A stretch of DNA of 5,653 nt. Source: an uncultured Sphingomonadales bacterium (lineage in GTDB: Bacteria > Pseudomonadota > Alphaproteobacteria > Sphingomonadales > Sphingomonadaceae). A program made the translations under genes and the position numbers. Positions 1 to 5,495 of this stretch are shown here, piece after piece; within the stretch, counting starts at the first letter, position 1; every line of letters starts with the position of its first letter. The stretch spans positions 1 through 5,653 of the forward strand of contig CAIPWG010000184.1 of assembly GCA_903868655.1 (NCBI GenBank). Direction: 5' to 3'. Below the pieces are notes generated by a model, which had not been told where the DNA came from, ran no database searches, and saw only the letters and a program-made list of their open reading frames with translations.

Positions 1-59
1 AGGCGATACATGTCGACCCCGCCCGCCGCGATCTGGTGCCCTATCGCATCGTCGGGTGA
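1..59 (+). CDS. 3' end of an unidentified gene (partial)
   Basis: The reading frame beginning at base 3 is open from the window edge to a TGA at 57-59 and gives 18 C-terminal residues, AIHVDPARRDLVPYRIVG. The stretch reads like the end of a soluble protein, and 15 of 18 third codon positions are G or C. It stops six bases short of the stop codon of the convergent M20 peptidase gene, a natural place for a gene end. I do not recognise the family from so short a tail. Another frame (ending near 81) is also open from the edge but would run into the M20 gene, so I prefer this one. The call rests on frame and context only. Confidence 0.5.
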   Translation, partial: AIHVDPARRDLVPYRIVG

Positions 60-65
60 CCCCGT

Positions 66-1499
66 TCAGCGCGAAGCGTAATCGCGCACCAGCTCGTTCA
101 GGAAGTCGCGGCCAGTGTAGACTGCTTTCACGATCGCGCGTTCGTTCAAGCCGTGGGCGCCGTTGCCGTCGGGATTGCTGTAGAGCCCGGGCGGACCATA
201 CGACGGAATGCCGATCGCTTCCAGAAACACGCCATCGGTTGCCCCCGCCGACATCGCAGGCACCAGCGGCACCCCGGGATAATATTTGGCGACCAGCTTT
301 TCAGCCGGGCCGACGATTTTGGGATCAAGCGGCGGAGCCTTGGCATCGGGACCGCGTTCATCGGTGCGTTTGACGGTCATGCGCGGGTCGGCAATCACGG
401 TTTCCAGCACGCTGCGCACTTGTTCACCCGAAACGCCCGGGAAGATGCGGCAATTGATATTGGCGCCCGCGCGCTGCGGCAGCGCGTTGTTGGCATGGCC
501 GCCATCGAGCAGCGTAGCCACGCATGTGGTGCGCAAGATCGCGTGATACGCGCGATCGGCATTGACCACCGGCTCCGCCGCTTTGAAATCCGCACTGCCG
601 GGTGCGGCCGTGGCGATGGTGACCATCGCCCGGCCCAGGTCATCCCCCCGCGCAAGGCCGGCTTTCGCCAGAAACGCGCGCGTGGTGTCGGTCATTTGCA
701 GCGGAAATTCATAAGCGCGCAACCGAACCAGCGCGTCAGCCAATTCATAGATCGCATTGTCACGGATCGGGATCGACGAATGGCCACCTGCATTGGTGGC
801 TTCGATGCGGTAATTGACCGGGGTCTTTTCACCCACGTGCAAAGTTTCGGCCAGCACTTTGCCATGGCCATCGGTGCGCCCTCCGCCACCTTCATTCAAC
901 GCGAATTCGGCATCGATCAGATCGGGCCGGTGTTGGCTCAGCCATTGTGCACCGTTGAAAGCGGTGCTGGTTTCTTCGCCACACGTCAGCGCCAGTTTCA
1001 GCGTGCGCTTCAGGTGGGCGCCATCGTGTTTCAACCGGCTCATCAGGTCGATCCAGATGGCATCCATCGCTTTCATGTCGCTGGTGCCGCGGCCATAGAA
1101 ATAGCCACCTTCCTCGATCAAGGTATAAGGATCACGCGTCCAGTCTTCGCGTTTGGCCACGACCACATCGATATGGCCGAGCAGCAGGATGGCTTTGAGC
1201 GTTTTGGATGTACCGGGCAGGACCACGACCAGGCCACCCTCTTTGGGATGGTCGGGCACCACAAAGCGGGTGATATCAGCGTCGCCATAGCCTGCGCCGC
1301 GCAAATGCCGTTCGACTTTATCGGCCAGCAGGGTGCAGGACCCGGTGGTAATCGACGTGTCGGTTTCGACCAATTCCTTGTACAGCGCGCGAAAAGCTGC
1401 CTGATCAGGGCGCAGCGTGTCCTGCGCCTGCGCCATGCCGCCCGCCGACAAGCTTGCCAAAGCGGTTGCCACCGCCAAAATCCGTGTGCCCAAGCGCAT
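66..1499 (-). CDS. Exported M20-family zinc metallopeptidase / amidohydrolase
   Basis: Predicted 477-residue periplasmic metallohydrolase of the M20 (M20/M25/M40) family, which uses two metal ions to cleave peptide or N-acyl amino-acid bonds. Residues 1-26 form a Sec signal peptide: MRLGT, a hydrophobic core, then AQAQ as the likely cleavage region. The M20 ligand set is present: H109 and D111 in GHIDVV, D141 in GRGTSDMK, the pair E175-E176 in TCGEETS (general base and ligand), E203 in NEGG and H449 in GAHGLNER. H240 in AGGHSSIP fits the conserved His at the edge of the lid (dimerisation) domain, inserted at roughly 220-340. The start at 1499 is chosen because AAGGAG lies seven bases upstream and the signal peptide begins there; the frame stays open to 1589, but that extension has no such support. 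The gene converges on gene 1 and diverges from the lipoprotein gene. The exact substrate cannot be read from sequence. Confidence 0.9.
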   Translation of the reverse strand: MRLGTRILAVATALASLSAGGMAQAQDTLRPDQAAFRALYKELVETDTSITTGSCTLLADKVERHLRGAGYGDADITRFVVPDHPKEGGLVVVLPGTSKTLKAILLLGHIDVVVAKREDWTRDPYTLIEEGGYFYGRGTSDMKAMDAIWIDLMSRLKHDGAHLKRTLKLALTCGEETSTAFNGAQWLSQHRPDLIDAEFALNEGGGGRTDGHGKVLAETLHVGEKTPVNYRIEATNAGGHSSIPIRDNAIYELADALVRLRAYEFPLQMTDTTRAFLAKAGLARGDDLGRAMVTIATAAPGSADFKAAEPVVNADRAYHAILRTTCVATLLDGGHANNALPQRAGANINCRIFPGVSGEQVRSVLETVIADPRMTVKRTDERGPDAKAPPLDPKIVGPAEKLVAKYYPGVPLVPAMSAGATDGVFLEAIGIPSYGPPGLYSNPDGNGAHGLNERAIVKAVYTGRDFLNELVRDYASR

Positions 1500-1506
1500 T
1501 GCCCGT

Positions 1507-1512
1507 CTCCTT
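1507..1512 (-). promoter_or_regulatory. Ribosome binding site of the M20 peptidase gene
   Basis: On the minus strand AAGGAG stands seven bases before the ATG at 1499-1497. It is a near-ideal Shine-Dalgarno sequence and decides the start: the upstream in-frame ATG at 1589 would add 30 residues ahead of an otherwise normal signal peptide. Confidence 0.85.
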
Positions 1513-1602
1513 GCGCCCGACCCGGGCCGCTTGAACCATACGAGCAGGATTTGGCTATGAAAGAAAGCGGGCGCGATCACCCTTGTCATCGGCAGCCACG
1601 CA

Positions 1603-1638
1603 GCAGTTCACGCCGCAGTTCATGCCGCAGTTCGCGCC
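1603..1638. repeat. Three tandem 12-bp units
   Basis: GCAGTTCACGCC (1603-1614), GCAGTTCATGCC (1615-1626) and GCAGTTCGCGCC (1627-1638) follow one another without a gap and differ only at the eighth and ninth bases. The preceding bases, GGCAGCCACGCA, look like a decayed relative. The array is non-coding, in the middle of the divergent intergenic region. It may be simple slippage or a set of protein-binding sites; the sequence does not decide between them. Confidence 0.8.
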
Positions 1639-1664
1639 GCGCTCTGTCTGGCGCCTGAATGCAC

Positions 1665-1681
1665 GGGTCAGGTCCGGGTCA
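1665..1681. repeat. Direct repeat GGGTCA, about one helical turn apart
   Basis: GGGTCA occurs at 1665-1670 and again at 1676-1681, an 11-bp period that would place both copies on the same face of the DNA. It lies about 85-100 bases upstream of the lipoprotein start, a plausible place for a regulator half-site pair. With short units in GC-rich DNA, chance is a real alternative. Confidence 0.35.
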
Positions 1682-1738
1682 TCCTGCGAGGCACAAACGT
1701 ATCCACACGAACGCCGTCACGCGGCCCCAGCAGCGCGA

Positions 1739-1754
1739 CGCACCATGACGTGCG
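1739..1754 (+). promoter_or_regulatory. Small palindrome abutting the lipoprotein ribosome binding site
   Basis: CGCAC (1739-1743) and GTGCG (1750-1754) are perfect reverse complements around a six-base spacer. The last base of the right arm is the first G of the GGGAG ribosome binding site (1754-1758). In RNA this could form a five-pair hairpin touching the ribosome binding site; in DNA it could be an operator. It is short, so chance remains possible. Confidence 0.35.
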
Positions 1755-1758
1755 GGAG
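1754..1758 (+). promoter_or_regulatory. Ribosome binding site of the lipoprotein gene
   Basis: GGGAG precedes two adjacent in-frame ATG codons, at 1764 (five bases away) and 1767 (eight bases away). The second has the more usual spacing, so the true start may be one codon later; the lipoprotein signal is unaffected either way. Confidence 0.7.
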
Positions 1759-1763
1759 ATAAT

Positions 1764-2147
1764 ATGATGAAAAGCGCTGTGAAAATTGGACTTCTGGCCC
1801 TGGCCAGTATGCCGCTTGCGGCTTGTGTCGGCGGATATGGAATGCAAGTCGGCTATGGCGCACAACCTTATGCCTATGATGGCTGGTATGATGGCTCGTA
1901 TGGGCCGATTTACGACGGCTATTGGGGCACCGACAACTATTTCTACTATCGTCATGCCGAAGGCGAAGGCGCCTATGTGCGCGGCGATCGCGCTCATTTT
2001 GCGCATCAGGCACCGCAGGGTCCGCATAATTATCAGGCCATTCACGGCACCACCGCGCCGCGACAAGGCGTGCGCGCGCCGCATTTCCCCAGCGGCGGCC
2101 ATGCTGGCGGGGGTCACGGCGGCGGCGGCCACCAGGGCCATCCCTGA
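1764..2147 (+). CDS. Small Tyr/Gly-rich lipoprotein with a His/Gly-rich tail
   Basis: Predicted 127-residue envelope lipoprotein of unknown function. Residues 1-21 form a lipoprotein signal: MMKSAVK, a hydrophobic core and the lipobox LAAC, with C21 as the lipidated residue. V22 follows, not Asp, so by the enterobacterial sorting rule it would go to the outer membrane; that rule may not hold in this group. The mature protein has no obvious folded domain. Residues 25-62 hold eleven tyrosines and three YDG motifs (38-40, 42-44, 50-52). The tail from about 107 to 127 is glycine with spaced histidines (H107, H113, H118, H123, H126), which could bind metal, though that is inference. It is transcribed in the same direction as the hydrolase 54 bases downstream. 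The lipobox and ribosome binding site argue it is a real gene; the long opposite-strand frames here are shadows. Confidence 0.8.
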   Translation: MMKSAVKIGLLALASMPLAACVGGYGMQVGYGAQPYAYDGWYDGSYGPIYDGYWGTDNYFYYRHAEGEGAYVRGDRAHFAHQAPQGPHNYQAIHGTTAPRQGVRAPHFPSGGHAGGGHGGGGHQGHP

Positions 2148-2201
2148 GCGGCCACAGGCAAAGGCTTGAGCAGCGCGCTGGTTTGTTCAATACGGGTGCG
2201 T

Positions 2202-4118
2202 ATGATCAAACGCACCCCACTGCTCGCCTCCCTTGCGCTGACCACCGCTTTGATACCGGGTCATGCGCGGGCCGATACGCCGCCGGTTACCGCAATGACC
2301 CCCGATGTGGTCGAAAAATACGATCCTGCGCTGCCCGAAGCGGATTATATTCGTCGCGAAGTGATGGTGCCGATGCGTGATGGCACAAAGCTCTACACCG
2401 CGATCATGATGAAAAAGGGCGTAACCCATGCCCCGATCGTGCTGTGGCGTTCGCCCTATAACGCGCATGGCGATATCACCCGCACCCACAGCACGCGGCT
2501 GGTCGATCTGATCCCGGTGATGGATGCGCCCCTCGTCGAAGATGGCTATATCCGCGTCTATCAGGACATTCGCGGTCTGCATCGATCCGAAGGTCAATTC
2601 GTGATGAACCGGCCTTTGGCAGGGCCGCTCAACCCCACCGGCATCGATGAATCGACCGATGCGTATGACACCATCGATTGGCTGGTGAAGAATGTGCCCG
2701 AATCCAACGGCAAAGTTGGCATTCTGGGCTCATCCTATCTCGGCTTCACCACGCTGATGGCCGAAATTAACCCGCACCCGGCTTTGAAAGCCGCTGTTGC
2801 CGAAAGCCCGATGGTCGACGGCTGGATGGGTGATGACTGGTTCCACAACGGTGCTTTTCGCGTCAGCGCGTTCGACTATGCAGTGGAACAGAGCACCGGC
2901 AAAGCCGATGCCGGGGCGGCCATCCCGCATGGTGGCGGTGACGATTATACTCGCTATCTCGAAGCCGGATCGATCGGCGACTATGCCCGCAAATATGCGA
3001 TCGATCAGGTGCCGTTTGTGCGCAAGCTGATCGAAAATCCTGCCTATACCGAATATTGGTCGCAGCAAGCGGTCGACAAGCTGATGGCGGCGAAAACTCT
3101 CACCGTGCCGACCATGCTCGAATTGGGGCAATGGGATCAGGAAGACAGTTATGGCGCGCCGGCGGTCTATCGCGCGTTGAAAGATCAGCCAGGCCGTGCA
3201 CCACTGACCCTCGTCATCGGGCCGTGGCGCCATTCGGGGGCCAACCATTACGGCTATGAACTGGGTGGGCTGACGTTTGCGGGCGACACCGCCGCGCAAT
3301 GGCGGCACGACTGGATGAAGCCGTTTCTCGACCACTGGCTGAAAGACGCGCCCGACCCCAAAACGCCTGCCGCAGTCACATATGCGACCGGCATCGACAC
3401 CTGGGAACAATCACCCCGCTGGCCGATGGGTACGCCTACGGCTTATTATCTGGGCCCCGACCAATCCGCCGGGTTTGCCGCGCCAACCAAAGCGGGCCGC
3501 GTGTCGTGGGTCGCCGACCCGGCCAAGCCAGTGCCGTTTGTACCCCGCCCGGTCAATCTGGGTGATAACAAACAATGGACCACCTGGCTGGTGCGCGATC
3601 AGCGGTTTGTTACCGGGCGACCCGATGTCGTAACCTTTACCGGTGCGGTGCTCGATCATCGGGTGCACCTGATGGGTGCGCCTGCGGTCGATATCTATCT
3701 GGCGACCAGCGGGACCGATGCCGATGTGGTGGTCAAACTGATCGATATCTATCCCGACGATCAGCCCGAGGCCAACTCACCGGGCGCCAAGCCGTCAATG
3801 GCGGGTTATGAACTGCCGATCGGCATCGAGATTTTTCGCGGCCGCTATCTGAACAGCCTGGCCAAACCGCAGCCGCTCACGCCAGGTGTGTTCAACCGAT
3901 TCCGCTTTGCCCTGCCCCATGTCGACCACGTGGTGCTGCCGGGCCACCGGATCGCGGTGCAAGTGCAATCAAGCCTGTTCCCGCTTTACGATCGCAACCC
4001 GCAGACCTTTGTGCCCAACGTGTTTCTGGCCAAGCCGCACGATTACCAGCCGGCCACGATGCAGATCGGTTATGGCGGGGCCATGCCGAGCGCAATTCTG
4101 CTGCCAGTTGCGCCTTAA
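2202..4118 (+). CDS. Secreted alpha-amino-acid ester hydrolase (CocE/S15-type serine hydrolase)
   Basis: Predicted 638-residue periplasmic serine hydrolase. From memory it matches the characterised alpha-amino-acid ester hydrolases (EC 3.1.1.43; AehA of Acetobacter turbidans and the Xanthomonas citri enzyme) along its whole length. These cleave esters and amides of alpha-amino acids and can transfer the acyl group to beta-lactam nuclei; their natural role is unclear. Residues 1-24 form a Sec signal ending GHARA. The alpha/beta-hydrolase domain carries S178 (GSSYLG), D312 (WDQED) and H344 (GPWRHSG) as the triad, with Y86 and Y179 suiting the oxyanion hole. D212, E314 and D315 match the carboxylate cluster that holds the substrate amino group. 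The C-terminal part, from about 400, is the jelly-roll domain of this group, with GTDADVVVKLID and SSLFPLYDRNPQ. The ATG at 2202 is preferred because the signal peptide begins there, but it lacks a clear ribosome binding site; GTG 2196 and TTG 2166 are in frame. The start is the least certain point. Confidence 0.9.
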   Translation: MIKRTPLLASLALTTALIPGHARADTPPVTAMTPDVVEKYDPALPEADYIRREVMVPMRDGTKLYTAIMMKKGVTHAPIVLWRSPYNAHGDITRTHSTRLVDLIPVMDAPLVEDGYIRVYQDIRGLHRSEGQFVMNRPLAGPLNPTGIDESTDAYDTIDWLVKNVPESNGKVGILGSSYLGFTTLMAEINPHPALKAAVAESPMVDGWMGDDWFHNGAFRVSAFDYAVEQSTGKADAGAAIPHGGGDDYTRYLEAGSIGDYARKYAIDQVPFVRKLIENPAYTEYWSQQAVDKLMAAKTLTVPTMLELGQWDQEDSYGAPAVYRALKDQPGRAPLTLVIGPWRHSGANHYGYELGGLTFAGDTAAQWRHDWMKPFLDHWLKDAPDPKTPAAVTYATGIDTWEQSPRWPMGTPTAYYLGPDQSAGFAAPTKAGRVSWVADPAKPVPFVPRPVNLGDNKQWTTWLVRDQRFVTGRPDVVTFTGAVLDHRVHLMGAPAVDIYLATSGTDADVVVKLIDIYPDDQPEANSPGAKPSMAGYELPIGIEIFRGRYLNSLAKPQPLTPGVFNRFRFALPHVDHVVLPGHRIAVQVQSSLFPLYDRNPQTFVPNVFLAKPHDYQPATMQIGYGGAMPSAILLPVAP

Positions 4119-5350
4119 ACGGGATCATCAATCGACCGGGCCAAAGGCGTAAACGTCTGCGGCCCGGTCGCGGTCATGTGCCAGCAGTCTTCCAGCCGGA
4201 TACCGAATTCGCCGGGGATATAAATGCCCGGCTCATCCGAAAAGCACATGCCTTCGGCCAGCGGCGTATCATCGCCGTGAACAAGGTAAGGCGATTCATG
4301 GCCATCAAGGCCAATCCCGTGACCTGTGCGGTGCGACAGGCCGGGCAAATGATAACCCGGACCCCAGCCTTCGCTGGTATAGAACACGCGCACCGCATCA
4401 TCGATTGCGCCCACCGGCACACCGATTTTTGCGGTTTCCAGCGCGATCTCCTGACCGCGCCGCACCGTGTTCCAAACTTTGCGCTGCCGCGCAGTCGGCT
4501 CGCCATAGACCCAGGTGCGCGAGATATCGGATTGATAGCCGTGCACCACCGCGCCGCAATCCATCAGGATGACTGATCCTTCGCGCACCACTTGCGGCTG
4601 ATGCGACCCATGCGGATAGGCACTGGCCACCGCCAGAAGCACCAGCGAAAATTCGCTCGGCCCGCCAAGCATGGCCGAGGTCTTGTCCATCAGCGCGGCG
4701 ATGTCATGCTGGGTCATGCCAAGCGCGATCTGACCGTGAACCTGATGCAACGCGGCCAGAGTGATCGCATTGGCGCGCGCCAGCAACGCGAGCTCGGCAG
4801 GCGATTTGATCTGACGACAGAGGTTTACCAGCCCCTCACCCGCCACAATCCGACAATCGGGCAAAGCATGCCGCAGCGCATCGACCACAAAGAACCGGAC
4901 CGAGCGATCGATAGCGATCGGCATGGCGCCCAGCTTGCGCGCACTCATTGCTTTGGCAATCAGCGCGGCCGGGCTTTCGTCTTCGTTCCACGGGGTGACA
5001 TCGGCGTCAATGCGCAGCGTTTCGCGCACGCTGGGTTCTTCAAAAGCCGGGGTAACGATCACGGGATCACCTTGCGCGGGGATAACCGCCGCGGTGACCC
5101 GCTCGGAAGTATGCCATTCGATCCCGGTGAAATAGACAAGACCCGATCCAGCCTCGACCACCAGTGCGCCGATCCCGCCTGCGCGCATCAACTGCTGCAC
5201 TTTCGCCAGTCGCGCGGCATGTTCGGCGGGCGTGATCGGGCCGGGTTGCGTACCGAACAGGGCGGTGTCAGCGGCCTTTGCGTGTGGCCCCAAAAAGGCC
5301 ATCCCGGCCATGGCTGTTGTACCTGTCAAAAACTGCCGCTTGGAAATCAT
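4115..5350 (-). CDS. Exported M24-family metallopeptidase (Xaa-Pro aminopeptidase-like)
   Basis: Predicted 411-residue metallopeptidase of the M24B (pita-bread) group, whose members remove an N-terminal residue before proline or split Xaa-Pro dipeptides using two metal ions. All five metal ligands are visible: D264 (LMDCG), D275 (SDISR), H344 (TGHGIGL), E373 (DEPGIY) and E387 (RLED). H247 (YPHGS) and H351 (GHESP) fit the accessory histidines. Residues about 40-180 form the creatinase-type N-terminal domain. The first 27 residues are an export signal, MISKRQFLTG followed by a hydrophobic run and AKA; SKRQFL resembles a Tat motif with Lys in place of the first Arg. The start at 5350 is preferred because GGGAG lies seven bases upstream; the frame is open to 5584, but that extension would cross the ctrA terminator and overlap ctrA. 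Its stop shares TTAA with the hydrolase stop. It lies downstream of ctrA on the same strand but past a terminator, so it probably has its own promoter, which I could not find. Confidence 0.9.
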   Translation of the reverse strand: MISKRQFLTGTTAMAGMAFLGPHAKAADTALFGTQPGPITPAEHAARLAKVQQLMRAGGIGALVVEAGSGLVYFTGIEWHTSERVTAAVIPAQGDPVIVTPAFEEPSVRETLRIDADVTPWNEDESPAALIAKAMSARKLGAMPIAIDRSVRFFVVDALRHALPDCRIVAGEGLVNLCRQIKSPAELALLARANAITLAALHQVHGQIALGMTQHDIAALMDKTSAMLGGPSEFSLVLLAVASAYPHGSHQPQVVREGSVILMDCGAVVHGYQSDISRTWVYGEPTARQRKVWNTVRRGQEIALETAKIGVPVGAIDDAVRVFYTSEGWGPGYHLPGLSHRTGHGIGLDGHESPYLVHGDDTPLAEGMCFSDEPGIYIPGEFGIRLEDCWHMTATGPQTFTPLARSIDDPV

Positions 5351-5357
5351 GGCGCAT

Positions 5358-5362
5358 CTCCC
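5358..5362 (-). promoter_or_regulatory. Ribosome binding site of the M24 peptidase gene
   Basis: On the minus strand GGGAG stands seven bases before the ATG at 5350-5348 that opens the signal peptide. It settles the start against the longer in-frame extension to 5584. Confidence 0.75.
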
Positions 5363-5413
5363 GGGTTCAGACGCTTTGAACACCGCCCTTGCCAGAGCAC
5401 GCGCAAGCTGTCC

Positions 5414-5440
5414 AAAAAAAGACCCGCCAAACGGCGGGCC
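5414..5440 (-). terminator. Intrinsic terminator downstream of ctrA
   Basis: Read on the minus strand, GGCCCGCC (5440-5433), a four-base loop GTTT and GGCGGGTC (5428-5421) form an eight-pair stem with one G-U pair, followed at once by seven T (5420-5414). This is a textbook Rho-independent terminator, 56 bases after the ctrA stop and 64 bases before the M24 peptidase start, so it should separate the two genes. Confidence 0.9.
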
Positions 5441-5453
5441 ATTTCCAGGGATG

Positions 5454-5490
5454 GGGTCAACCGGGGCGCGCCAGCACCCCGGTGCGACCC
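5454..5490 (-). other. Stem-loop in the ctrA 3' untranslated region
   Basis: GGGTC (5454-5458) pairs with GACCC (5486-5490), and ACCGGGG (5460-5466) pairs perfectly with CCCCGGT (5477-5483), around a ten-base loop. The two stems are separated by a small asymmetric internal loop. The hairpin begins five bases after the ctrA stop codon. It has no T-tract, so it is not a terminator by itself; it may protect the 3' end of the mRNA or act with the terminator that follows. Confidence 0.65.
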
Positions 5491-5495
5491 TGCTT

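Larger units (their letters stand above)
1500..1763. other. Divergent intergenic region between the M20 peptidase and lipoprotein genes
   Basis: These 264 bases must hold the start signals for two divergent genes. I see no convincing gene here on either strand, although several frames stay open because of high GC. A weak minus-strand -10-like TATGGT lies at about 1536-1541, without a good -35 partner. The region also contains three tandem 12-bp units, a GGGTCA direct repeat and a short palindrome, described separately. Confidence 0.6.

Noticed and set aside
1500..1589. N-terminal extension of the M20 peptidase by 30 residues
   Set aside because: AAGGAG is placed for the ATG at 1499, which opens a normal signal peptide; the extension would bury that signal.
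153..1658. Long plus-strand frame of 501 codons opposite the M20 peptidase gene
   Set aside because: It is antisense to a gene with a full M20 ligand set, signal peptide and ribosome binding site; its translation has no recognisable motif and its length follows from GC-rich codon bias.
1668..2190. Two overlapping minus-strand frames of 157 codons opposite the lipoprotein gene
   Set aside because: Arg/His/Ala-rich with no motif, and no ribosome binding site noticed; the plus-strand lipoprotein with lipobox explains this region better.
4115..5495. Possible CtrA binding sites (TTAA-N7-TTAA) near the M24 gene
   Set aside because: The only TTAA noticed here is the shared stop at 4115-4118, with no partner at the right distance; no case for CtrA control of the neighbours.
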